A stretch of DNA of 29,984 nt from Thermoleophilia bacterium (GTDB lineage: Bacteria; Actinomycetota; Thermoleophilia; Gaiellales; Gaiellaceae): contig JACVRU010000001.1 of NCBI GenBank assembly GCA_014534295.1, forward strand, positions 1 through 29,984, written 5' to 3'. How positions within the stretch are numbered: the first letter of the stretch is position 1; each line of letters opens with the position of its first letter. Positions 20,842 through 28,036 of this stretch are shown piece after piece. Below the pieces are notes generated by a model. It made no database searches and was not told where the DNA came from. It was given only the letters and a program-made list of their open reading frames with translations. A program made the translations under genes and the position numbers.

Positions 20842-21249
20842 GAGGTTCGCCGCGTGGGCGCGAGACCGGCTCGCCGCCGCTGCGTCCACTGACCGAGCGC
20901 CTGCTCGCCGCCCTGCCCGCGGCGGCCTGGATCGCGCTCTGGGCGCTCGTGCCCCCGGCGAACGCCGCGGCGAAGCTGCGGCCACCTGCAGCAGCTCAAG
21001 GCCGCCGAGCTGGAGCTCGCGCGCGACCTGTACGCGCAGAGGTACGAGCCGGTGCGGACCCCCGAACGCTGGGCGCCCTCCGAGCGGCAGCGCGGCCTCC
21101 TCGGCGCGACCGACTCGCTCCCGAAGCGTGCGCGCGGGCTGCACGACTGGCCGATCGACGAAGGCACCTTCGCGCGCGTACTGATGATCGTCACCAGCGT
21201 CGTCGCGACGGCCATCGGCCGGCTGATCCTCGACCCGCTCGGCCTCTAG
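20842..21249 (+). pseudogene. Frameshifted small membrane protein gene
   Basis: Two frames join into one plausible protein. PLRPLTERLLAALPAAAWIA, LWALVPPANAAAKLR (to about 20980) is a membrane segment plus a linker. After a one-base shift follow HLQQLKAAELELARDLYAQR, YEPVRTPERWAPSERQRGLL, and ARVLMIVTSVVATAIGRLILDPLGL up to TAG 21249. The joined product would have an N-terminal helix, a cytoplasmic helical part and a C-terminal membrane helix. A one-base insertion in GCGGCCAC near 20981 is enough to explain the break. No start codon with a ribosome site is evident in the first frame, because a TGA lies just upstream. Family unknown. Confidence 0.6.
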
Positions 21250-22424
21250 CGCGGCGCCGACCGAAGCAGGAGCTCCCGGAGGGCGTCCGGGTCGCCGACC
21301 AGACGGGCGACCTCGTCGAGCGACTCGTCGACGGCGCGCGCGAGCGCTTCCGCGCCGCCGAAGCGGTCGAGCGTCTCAGGCGGCACGAACTTGAGCAGCA
21401 GCGCGGCGGTTCCCGGAGGCACCGCGGCGAAGTGGACGGTGAGGACGCCGTGGTCTCGGAGGAGCACCATCGCGAGGGCCGCCGTGGCCTCGATCGGGAC
21501 GAGCGCCGCCTCGCCCAGCCCGGCGCGGCGCAGCGCCTCTGCCAGGATCCGCTCGCCCTCGAGCCGCACCGCGACGGGCGTCCGCGTCACCCAGCCGCCG
21601 AGCCGCGCTTCGAGCGCCTCGCCGACGGCGGCCGTCGCCGCGACCAGCTCGCGCACGCGCTCGGGCCGGTATTGCTCCAGCGAGCGGACGACGGCCGGGT
21701 AGAGCATCGGCCTCGCCTCGAGGCCGAGCTCGATCGCCCGGGCCCTGATCTCGGCCACAAGCTCGGCGCGGCCCGCGAGCAGGCCGAGCCGCGGCCCGGT
21801 CGTCCCGTACTTGTCAAGGGCCGTCACCGCGGCCTCGACGGCGAGTTCGAGCGCCCGCGGCTGGCCGAAGACGACCGGCCCGACCCGGGCGCCGCCCGCG
21901 TCGTCGAGGAAGACCGGCGCGCCGAAGTCGCGCGTAAGCTCGTCCTCGGGCAACAGCTCGTAGGTGACCGCGAGCCGCGTCAGCAGCACGAGGTCGGCTC
22001 CGGCGGGATCGCCGCCGTCCTCGAGCTCGCCGCCAGCGCGCCGCACGGCTCGTACTCCGGCCGGGTGCGTGTAGCTCGGCGAGACGCCGACGACGCGCGA
22101 CCCCGGCGAGACGAGGACCTGCATGGCGGCGACGAGCGCGGCCGTCGTCCGGTTCGCGACGAAGACGTCGTCGCGCCCCGCGGAGCCGCCGAGGTGGTCG
22201 AGCGCCAGCTCGGTCAGCCGCTCGCCGTACAGCGCGGGCGACAGCTCGTCGTCGAGGACGTCCTCTGCGCCCACCCGGAGCGAGCGGACGAGCCCGGTGA
22301 AGTCGAAAACGCCGCCGTCCCGCGAGCGCCGACCGAGGATCCCCCAGGCCGCCCGCAGCTTCGCGAAGTCGGCGCCGGTGCCGGTCAGCACGGCGCCGCG
22401 CTCGTAGGGCAGCCACTCAGACAA
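21246..22424 (-). CDS. PLP-dependent SelA-like (fold type I) enzyme
   Basis: 392 residues. The architecture is that of fold-type-I PLP enzymes of the SelA/aminotransferase-like group. An early phosphate-binding region has VFVANRTTAALVAAMQVLVS (88-107), the cofactor-binding acidic residues lie in VFLDDAGGAR (171-180), and TALDKYGTTGPRLGLL (201-216) gives the probable Schiff-base Lys205. Real SelA makes selenocysteinyl-tRNA, but no selB or tRNA-Sec is nearby. This shorter relative, last in an amino-acid transporter operon, more likely acts on the imported amino acid (lyase, racemase or aminotransferase). It starts at TTG 22424, overlapping the permease stop by 8 nt. Its stop interlocks with that of the convergent pseudogene in CTAG. 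Confidence 0.75.
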   Translation of the reverse strand: MSEWLPYERGAVLTGTGADFAKLRAAWGILGRRSRDGGVFDFTGLVRSLRVGAEDVLDDELSPALYGERLTELALDHLGGSAGRDDVFVANRTTAALVAAMQVLVSPGSRVVGVSPSYTHPAGVRAVRRAGGELEDGGDPAGADLVLLTRLAVTYELLPEDELTRDFGAPVFLDDAGGARVGPVVFGQPRALELAVEAAVTALDKYGTTGPRLGLLAGRAELVAEIRARAIELGLEARPMLYPAVVRSLEQYRPERVRELVAATAAVGEALEARLGGWVTRTPVAVRLEGERILAEALRRAGLGEAALVPIEATAALAMVLLRDHGVLTVHFAAVPPGTAALLLKFVPPETLDRFGGAEALARAVDESLDEVARLVGDPDALRELLLRSAPR

Positions 22425-23094
22425 GGCGTCTCTCGAGGTACGCGGCCAGCCGGGTGAGCGGGAAGCAGATCAGGAAGAACACGAGCATGACGCCCGCGTA
22501 GATGGGGAACTCGCCGCGGTCGCCGAAGCCGGCGGGCTCGGGAGCGTTGACGACCTCGACCATCCGCTCGGCCGCCTCGAGCAGCTCGGCGCCGCCGATG
22601 ATGCCGATGAGCGTCGTATTGAGCACGATCCCGATCAGCAGGCTCACGAGCGGCGGCAGCAGGCGGCGGGCGGCCTGCGGGAGGATCACCGAGACGTGCC
22701 GGCCGACCCAGCCGAAGCCGAGCGCCGAGGCTGCCTCGTGCTGCGCGCGGGAGATCGACTGCACGGCGCCGCGGGTCGCCTCGGCGATCTGCGCGCTGCC
22801 CCAGAGGGTCAGCGTGACCGTCCCTGCCGTGAAGGGGTCCATCTCGAAGCGGAGCGAGATCGCCGGGGCGCCGAAGTAGACGATGAAGAGCGTGACGATG
22901 ATCGGCAGCCCGCGCCAGACCTCGATGTAGAGCCGGATCAGCGCACGCGACGGCGCGAAGCGGATCGTCAGCAGCGTGCCCAGCGTCACGCCGATCGCGG
23001 TGCTCAGGGCGAGCGACACCGCTGCGATCCGCAGCGTTCCGACAAGGCCTTGCTCCAGCAGGTAACGCGCAACCGGCTCCGCCCACTCGGGCAT
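22417..23094 (-). CDS. Amino-acid ABC transporter permease (HisM/GlnP type)
   Basis: 225 residues with about five membrane helices. It belongs to the polar amino-acid permease family (His/Glu/Gln/Arg/opine 3-TM region). Family blocks seen are VEVWRGLPIIVTLFIVYFG-like (written here as IEVWRGLPIIVTLFIVYFG) and the EAA loop SISRAQHEAASALGFGWVGR, followed by VILPQA, which contacts the ATPase. It lies 2 nt after the other permease gene (23097-23777), and the two should form the heterodimeric membrane channel. Downstream the SelA-like enzyme gene overlaps its end. Confidence 0.93.
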   Translation of the reverse strand: MPEWAEPVARYLLEQGLVGTLRIAAVSLALSTAIGVTLGTLLTIRFAPSRALIRLYIEVWRGLPIIVTLFIVYFGAPAISLRFEMDPFTAGTVTLTLWGSAQIAEATRGAVQSISRAQHEAASALGFGWVGRHVSVILPQAARRLLPPLVSLLIGIVLNTTLIGIIGGAELLEAAERMVEVVNAPEPAGFGDRGEFPIYAGVMLVFFLICFPLTRLAAYLERRLV

Positions 23095-23096
23095 CG

Positions 23097-23777
23097 CTAT
23101 GCCGCCTCCGGCAGCGCGAGGCGGGACTCGAGCAGGCGGATCAGGGCGGAGAGCGTCCAGACGAGCGTCAGGTAGACGAGTCCGAGCACCGTCCAGGCCT
23201 CGAGCGTCTCAAGTGTCAGCGCCTGGATCTGGAAGGCCGTCGTCGTCAGCTCTTCGTAGGCGATCACGTAGAGCAACGCCGTGTTCTTGAAGACGGCGAT
23301 GTAGGTGTTGATCGACGACGGCAGCGCGATGCGGCCGCCGATCGGCAGGGTCACGCTCAGGAAGGTTCGGAACCGGGTGAACCCGAGCGCCAGCCCAGCC
23401 TCCCGGAACCCGTACGGGACGGCCTCGAAGCCGGCTCGGAAGTTCTCGGTGTTGAACGCCCCGCCCCAGACCATCACAGAGAGCCACGCGATCGTGAACA
23501 CGTCCAACCGCGTCGACTCGAACTGCCCGAGCCCGAAGTAGAGGAAGAAGATCTGGACGAGGATCGGGGTGTTGCGGATCAGCTCGACGTAAGCCGCGGC
23601 CACCTGGCCCAGGATCGGGATCCGGTGGGCGCGGGCGGCGCCGAAGACAATCCCGATCACGAGCGCGCCGAAGATGGCGATCGCCGAGACCTTCACGGTG
23701 CGGCCGAGCCCGCGCAGAAGGGGCTCCCAGTTCTCGCTGACGAACCCGAAAAGGTCGTAGGTGGCGGCGACGATCAC
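23097..23777 (-). CDS. Amino-acid ABC transporter permease (HisQ/GlnP type)
   Basis: 226 residues, starting at GTG 23777 with only a weak ribosome site, directly after an intergenic hairpin. Blocks of the polar amino-acid permease family are YVELIRNTPILVQIFFLYFG and NTENFRAGFEAVPYGFREAG, the start of the EAA loop, followed by TLPIGGRIALPSSINTYIAV. The EAA loop is a little diverged (GFREAGLALGFTRFRTF). Together with the adjacent permease it makes the transport channel, energised by the GlnQ-type ATPase at 24759-25574. Confidence 0.93.
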   Translation of the reverse strand: MIVAATYDLFGFVSENWEPLLRGLGRTVKVSAIAIFGALVIGIVFGAARAHRIPILGQVAAAYVELIRNTPILVQIFFLYFGLGQFESTRLDVFTIAWLSVMVWGGAFNTENFRAGFEAVPYGFREAGLALGFTRFRTFLSVTLPIGGRIALPSSINTYIAVFKNTALLYVIAYEELTTTAFQIQALTLETLEAWTVLGLVYLTLVWTLSALIRLLESRLALPEAA

Positions 23778-23787
23778 CGGTCAGGGG

Positions 23788-23817
23788 CGGGAGCGGCCGC
23801 GTCGGCGGCCGCTCCCG
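23788..23817 (-). terminator. Intra-operon hairpin between binding protein and permease
   Basis: CGGGAGCGGCCGC (23788-23800), loop GTCG and GCGGCCGCTCCCG (23805-23817) form a perfect 13-bp stem. It lies between the binding-protein stop (23839) and the permease start (23777). It probably acts as a partial terminator or mRNA 3'-end stabiliser so that binding protein exceeds permease. Confidence 0.75.
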
Positions 23818-23838
23818 TGCTCCTCGGCTGCCCTCGGC

Positions 23839-24762
23839 CTACGGGCAGACCGTTTCCGCAGGAGGCTCGCTGGCCGGCGCGTACCCGAACGTGTTGTTCG
23901 GCCGAAGGATGTTCTTCGCAAACGCGGCCACGAAGCGCGGCGGGACGGTGTTCTGCAGGATCGGGTAGAACCGGTCGGCCTTCCGCATCAGCTCAAGCCT
24001 CGAGTTGACCCATCGCTGCATCGCTCTGTACCCCTGCCTCATCCCGATCCCGTACGGGAGGGGGAGGAAGAGGTCGTTCGTGAGCTTCAGGTCGCGGTTC
24101 GTGGCAGCGATCCCGACGAGGACGGTGTCGTCCCACATGAGCGTGTCCGCCCGGCCCTGCTCGAACGTGAGCCGCGCGTTCGTCAGGTTGTCCTGCACGA
24201 TCAGGTTCGTGCTCGTGAAGCACTTCCTGACCCACGTCTCGTAGATCGAGCCGCTCGTTGTAACGACCGTCTTGCCCGCGAGATCCCGGAGCGAGTTGAT
24301 TCCGGCGTTGTTGCGGACGAGCAGCCGCCCGGTCGCCTTGTAGTACGCGCGCGAGAAGTCGATCCGCGTGTCGCGGGCGCGGGTGTACGTGAAGGTCGAG
24401 ATGACTAGGTCGACTCGTCCGGTCGTAATCAGCGGTTCGCGGGCGGGCGTGGGCGCGCAGACGAAGCTGACGCGGCTTGCCCGGCCAAACGCGTAGCGCG
24501 CGAACCAGCGGGCGATCTCGACGTCGAAGCCCTGGTGCTTGCCGCGGACGTCGATGTAGCCGAACGGCGGCGCGTCGCACTTGACCCCGATGATCCAGCG
24601 CTTGCGGTTCTTGACCGCCGTCGGCAGCGGCGGCAGCGTGGCGGCCTCCGCCTGCGGGGCAGTCGCGTGCGCCGGTCCGACCGCAGGCGCCGAGAGCGCC
24701 CAGGCTGCGAACGTCGCCGAGACGGCCGCCGCGAGGGCGACCGCCAGTGTGAGTCGCTTCAT
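23839..24762 (-). CDS. Amino-acid ABC transporter substrate-binding protein
   Basis: 307 residues, family 3 solute-binding protein. The Sec signal segment (1-24) has no lipobox Cys. The mature domain contains IIGVKCDAPPFGYIDVRGKH, QGFDVEIARWFARYAFG, REPLITTGRVDLVISTFTYT (the ligand-binding strand), RARDTRIDFSRAYYKATGRL and LAGKTVVTTSGSIYETW. This is the standard two-lobed layout for polar amino acids. It has four Cys in the mature part, more than usual. The ATG at 24762 has a strong ribosome site (AAGGAGGAGA on the minus strand) and overlaps the GlnQ stop by 4 nt. Without a lipid anchor in a single-membrane cell it may stay attached through an uncleaved signal segment. Confidence 0.93.
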   Translation of the reverse strand: MKRLTLAVALAAAVSATFAAWALSAPAVGPAHATAPQAEAATLPPLPTAVKNRKRWIIGVKCDAPPFGYIDVRGKHQGFDVEIARWFARYAFGRASRVSFVCAPTPAREPLITTGRVDLVISTFTYTRARDTRIDFSRAYYKATGRLLVRNNAGINSLRDLAGKTVVTTSGSIYETWVRKCFTSTNLIVQDNLTNARLTFEQGRADTLMWDDTVLVGIAATNRDLKLTNDLFLPLPYGIGMRQGYRAMQRWVNSRLELMRKADRFYPILQNTVPPRFVAAFAKNILRPNNTFGYAPASEPPAETVCP

Positions 24763-25574
24763 TCGTCTCCTCCTTGGTGTTGTTCCTCGGCCAACTCCTC
24801 GAGGGAGTGGGCGAGCTGCAGCGTCCGCCTGAGGAACGTCTTCGTCTCCTCGTGCTGCGGACGGTCGAGCACTTGCACCGGCACGCCCTCCTCGACGATC
24901 CGGCCCTGGTCCATGAACACGACGCGGTCGCCCACCTCGCGGGCGAACTGCATCTCGTGGGTGACGACGATCATCGTCATCCCGTCGCGGGCGAGATCGC
25001 GCATGACGACGAGCACCTCGCCGACGAGCTCCGGGTCGAGCGCCGACGTGACCTCGTCGAAGAGCATCACGTGCGGCTCCATCATCAGGGCCCGGGCGAT
25101 CGCGACGCGCTGCTGCTGGCCGCCCGAGAGCTGGTGGGGATGCTGGTCCGCCTTCTCCGCCAGCCCGACACGGTCGAGCAGCTCGCGTGCCCGGTGCTCG
25201 GCCTGGTCGCGGGAGAGCTTCTTGATCCGCCGCGCGGCGAGCGTCAGGTTGTCGATCGCCTTCAGGTGCGGGAAGAGGTTGAACTGCTGGAAGACGATCC
25301 CCACGCGCTGGCGGACGGCCGACACGTCGACGCCCTTGCGCGTGATCTCGTTCCCCTCCAGGAAGATCCGGCCGCTGTCGATCGGCTCGAGCAGGTTGAT
25401 GCAGCGCAGGAGCGTGCTCTTCCCGCTGCCGCTGCGCCCGATGACGACGAGGACCTCGCCCGCGGCCACGTCGAGGTCGATCCCGTCCAGGACCAGGTTC
25501 GAGCCAAAGCTCTTGCGGAGCTCCACGCAACGCACGATCGGCCCTCCGCTCGCCTGGACTGCTGCTGACGTCAC
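24759..25574 (-). CDS. glnQ: Amino-acid ABC transporter ATPase
   Basis: 271 residues, GlnQ/HisP type. Walker A GRSGSGKST (46-54), Q-loop VFQQFNLFPHL (95-104), signature LSGGQQQR (149-156), Walker B VMLFDEV (169-175) and switch His206 in VVTHEM are present. One variation is that the usual DEPTSALD reads DEVTSALD; Val replaces Pro after the catalytic Glu, as in some GlnQ proteins. A C-terminal tail of about 25 acidic residues (LEELAEEQHQGGDE) is extra. It starts at GTG 25574 with GGAGGG just upstream and is the first gene of the minus-strand transporter operon. The symbol reflects the family; the substrate is not proven. Confidence 0.93.
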   Translation of the reverse strand: MTSAAVQASGGPIVRCVELRKSFGSNLVLDGIDLDVAAGEVLVVIGRSGSGKSTLLRCINLLEPIDSGRIFLEGNEITRKGVDVSAVRQRVGIVFQQFNLFPHLKAIDNLTLAARRIKKLSRDQAEHRARELLDRVGLAEKADQHPHQLSGGQQQRVAIARALMMEPHVMLFDEVTSALDPELVGEVLVVMRDLARDGMTMIVVTHEMQFAREVGDRVVFMDQGRIVEEGVPVQVLDRPQHEETKTFLRRTLQLAHSLEELAEEQHQGGDE

Positions 25575-25603
25575 TCCGCCCTCCGGCCCACGAATGAGCC
25601 TCG

Positions 25604-25632
25604 ATCAAAGTGAGTCGACGGGCCCAAGTCAA
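25604..25632 (-). promoter_or_regulatory. Probable promoter of the glnQ operon
   Basis: On the minus strand TTGACT (25632-25627), a 17-nt spacer and TTTGAT (25609-25604) resemble a housekeeping promoter: 5 of 6 in the -35 box and 4 of 6 in the -10 box. It is 30 nt upstream of GTG 25574, leaving a short leader with the ribosome site. No comparably good promoter was found for the divergent aapJ gene; GATATT (25691-25696) is a weak -10 candidate. Confidence 0.5.
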
Positions 25633-25726
25633 GACCAGTTTTTCCGGGCCGCGCCCAGCGGTTCTCCCAGCAGGCAAGCCGTCGTAGTGCGATATTTCCC
25701 GGACGCGAGCGGCGAAAGGGGGCAAC

Positions 25727-26848
25727 ATGCGAAGCACGCTGATCCGGCAGCTCGCCATCGCCCTGATCGGAGTCGTGTTCGTCGCGTCCGGGTGCAACCT
25801 CGGCGGAGACGACGACGACGACGGGGGCGAGGCGGGCGGCGAGACGCAGACGCAGACGCAGCCCGGCCAGACTGGCGGAGACCTGCTCCAGACGGTCACG
25901 AGCCGCGGCAGGCTGATCTGCGGCGTCAACGACGCCGTGCCGGGCTTCGGGTTCGTCACCGAGGGCGGCGACTTCGAGGGGTTCGACATCGACTACTGCC
26001 GCGCCGTGGCGGCGGGGATCCTCGGCGATCCCGAAGCGGTCGACTTCAGGCCGCTGACGGCCGAGCAGCGGTTCACCGCGCTCCAGGCGGGCGAGGTGGA
26101 CGTCCTGATCCGCAACACGACCTGGACGTCGAGCCGCGACGGCTCGGAGGGGGCCCGCTTCCTGACAACGACGTTCTACGACGGTCAGGGGATGATGGTG
26201 CAGGCGGACTCGGAGTTCCAGGAGCTCGAGGATCTGGACGGCGCGACCATCTGCGTCCTCTCGGGCACGACCACCGAGCTCAACCTCGCAGCGCAGTTCG
26301 AGGCCCGGAACCTCGACTTCGAGCCCCTGTCCTTCGAGGACAACGATCCCCTGCAGCAGGCCTTCCAGCAGGGCCGCTGCGAGGCGTGGTCCTCCGACCT
26401 GTCGCAGCTCGCGGGCATCCGGTCGAACTGGCCTGACGGCGAGGGCGGCCCGGAGGCGCTACGGATCCTCGACGTGACGATGTCGAAGGAGCCCCTCGGG
26501 CCCGTCGTGGCGGACGGCCAGGAGGACTTCGCGGACGCGGTCAACTGGATCGTGATCGCGACGATCCAGGCCGAGGAGTTCGGGATCACGTCGGAGAACA
26601 TCGACGAGCAGCTGAACTCCGAGGACCCGGAGGTCCAGCGCTTCCTCGGCCAGCCGGTCGAGGGCGAGCCGTTCGATCCGGGTCTCAACCTCGACGCCGA
26701 GTTCGCCGCGAACGTCGTCCGGGCGGTGGGCAACTACGGCGAGATCTTCGAGCGGAACGTCGGCCCCGACACGGGGCTCGGCCTCGAGCGCGGACTCAAC
26801 GCGCTCTGGACCGAAGGCGGGCTCCATTACCCGCCGCCGTACCGCTAG
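25727..26848 (+). CDS. aapJ: General L-amino-acid ABC transporter binding lipoprotein
   Basis: 373 residues. A signal peptide ends in a lipobox VASGC, so Cys23 should be lipidated and the protein tethered outside the membrane. An acidic, low-complexity spacer (28-50, Asp-rich then QTQTQTQ) follows. The binding domain has GRLICGVNDAVPGFGFVTEG, GFDIDYCRAVAAGILGD, EQRFTALQAGEVDVLIRNTT, DGATICVLSGTTTELNLA and a C-terminal end NVGPDTGLGLERGLNALWTE plus GGLHYPPPYR. These are characteristic of AapJ/BztA proteins, which are longer than ordinary family 3 binding proteins. ATG 25727 has GAAAGGGGG upstream. It is the first gene of aapJ-aapQ-aapM-aapP and divergent from the glnQ operon. Confidence 0.95.
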   Translation: MRSTLIRQLAIALIGVVFVASGCNLGGDDDDDGGEAGGETQTQTQPGQTGGDLLQTVTSRGRLICGVNDAVPGFGFVTEGGDFEGFDIDYCRAVAAGILGDPEAVDFRPLTAEQRFTALQAGEVDVLIRNTTWTSSRDGSEGARFLTTTFYDGQGMMVQADSEFQELEDLDGATICVLSGTTTELNLAAQFEARNLDFEPLSFEDNDPLQQAFQQGRCEAWSSDLSQLAGIRSNWPDGEGGPEALRILDVTMSKEPLGPVVADGQEDFADAVNWIVIATIQAEEFGITSENIDEQLNSEDPEVQRFLGQPVEGEPFDPGLNLDAEFAANVVRAVGNYGEIFERNVGPDTGLGLERGLNALWTEGGLHYPPPYR

Positions 26849-26855
26849 CCGAGCC

Positions 26856-26884
26856 GACGGGGGCGCCTTCGCGGCGCCCCCGTC
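26856..26884 (+). terminator. Hairpin between aapJ and aapQ
   Basis: GACGGGGGCGCC (26856-26867), loop TTCGC and GGCGCCCCCGTC (26873-26884) form a perfect 12-bp stem. It starts 8 nt after the aapJ stop and ends 9 nt before the aapQ start, so it overlaps the place where the aapQ ribosome site should be. It may reduce both read-through and aapQ translation. Confidence 0.78.
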
Positions 26885-26893
26885 CTTCACCCG

Positions 26894-28036
26894 GTGAGCC
26901 GTCCGGCACCCTGGCGCGACGTCCGCGTCCTGCGGATCGCCTTCCAGGCGGCCTTCCTCGTCGCCGTCGTCGCATTCGTGCTCTGGATCGTGGACAACAC
27001 GGTCGGCAACCTGGAGCGCAGGGGCATACGCACGAGCTTCGACTTCCTCGACCAGCCGGCCGGCTTCCGCATCCCCGGCTCGGACTTCCGCACGTCGCAG
27101 AGCATCGGCGACGCGATCCTCGTCGGCGTCGAGACGACGATGAAGGTCTCGGCGATCGGCATCGTGCTCGCCTTCCTGCTCGGCGTCTTCGTGGGAGTCG
27201 CCCGGCTGAGCCCCAACTGGCTCGTGCGCCGGGCGGCCGCGCTCTACGTCGAGTCGCTGCGGAACGTCCCGGTGCTCGCGATCATCTTCTTCTGGTACCT
27301 GGCCGTGATTCTGAGGCTGCCCACCGTCGAGGTGGCCGGGCTCTTCGTCTTCTCGAACCGGGCCTTCGCCGTTCCGGACCTGACGCTCGAGGACGGGATC
27401 GAGCTGTTCGGGATCGCCGCCCTCGTCGGCCTGGTCGCGGCCGCGGTCGTCTGGCGCTGGCGCACGCGCCGGTTCGACGCGACCGGCGAGCCGCACCACC
27501 GTGTCCTCTGGGGCGCGGGGCTGCTCGCCGCCGTTCTCACCGTCGGCTTCTTCGCGGCCGGTCGTCCGATCGGGCTCGACACGCCGGAGCGCCTGCGGTT
27601 CGGCTTCGCCGGCGGGCTGCGGATGAGTCCCGAGTTCGCGGGCCTTCTGATCGCGCTCGTCCTCTATACGGCGAGCCACATCGCGGAGGTCGTGCGCGGC
27701 AGCATCCTAGCCGTCCAGAAGGGGCAGGGCGAAGCCGCGGACGCGCTCGGCCTCTCGCCGTTCCAGCGGCTGCGCTTCGTCGTCCTCCCGCAGGCGTTCC
27801 GAATCATGATCCCCCCGCTCGCCAACCACTTCCTCAATCTCGTGAAGAACTCGTCGCTCGGGGTCGCGATCGCCCTGCCCGAGGTGACGCGCGTCGTGCG
27901 GATCGCGATCTCGCAGCGCGCTCCGGCGCCCCAGTCGATCGTGATGCTGATGGGCATCTATCTCGTCTTCTCCCTGTCGATCGCGCTCGTCACGAACCTC
28001 GTCAACCGGCGGCTGCAGCTGAAGGGGCGGACGTGA
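26894..28036 (+). CDS. aapQ: General L-amino-acid ABC transporter permease AapQ
   Basis: 380 residues from GTG 26894. The protein is longer than simple polar amino-acid permeases because of an extra N-terminal helix (about 16-36) and a loop-plus-helix insertion (about 155-235), both typical of AapQ/BztB. Blocks seen are YVESLRNVPVLAIIFFWYLA and YTASHIAEVVRGSILAVQKG, then the EAA loop QGEAADALGLSPFQRLRFVV, LPQAFRIMIPPLANHFLNLV and KNSSLGVAIALPE. It forms the channel with AapM. The GTG has no clear ribosome site because a terminator-like hairpin precedes it. Its end overlaps the aapM GTG by 4 nt (28033-28036). Confidence 0.95.
   Translation: MSRPAPWRDVRVLRIAFQAAFLVAVVAFVLWIVDNTVGNLERRGIRTSFDFLDQPAGFRIPGSDFRTSQSIGDAILVGVETTMKVSAIGIVLAFLLGVFVGVARLSPNWLVRRAAALYVESLRNVPVLAIIFFWYLAVILRLPTVEVAGLFVFSNRAFAVPDLTLEDGIELFGIAALVGLVAAAVVWRWRTRRFDATGEPHHRVLWGAGLLAAVLTVGFFAAGRPIGLDTPERLRFGFAGGLRMSPEFAGLLIALVLYTASHIAEVVRGSILAVQKGQGEAADALGLSPFQRLRFVVLPQAFRIMIPPLANHFLNLVKNSSLGVAIALPEVTRVVRIAISQRAPAPQSIVMLMGIYLVFSLSIALVTNLVNRRLQLKGRT

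Noticed and set aside
21246..22424. True selenocysteine synthase (SelA).
   Set aside because: The protein is shorter than SelA, sits in a transporter operon, and no selB, selD or tRNA-Sec is visible. Only the SelA-like fold is claimed.
25807..25862. Short GAC and CAGACG runs as a functional microsatellite.
   Set aside because: They encode the Asp-rich and QT-rich spacer after the lipobox of AapJ, which is normal for lipoprotein linkers; copy number is small.
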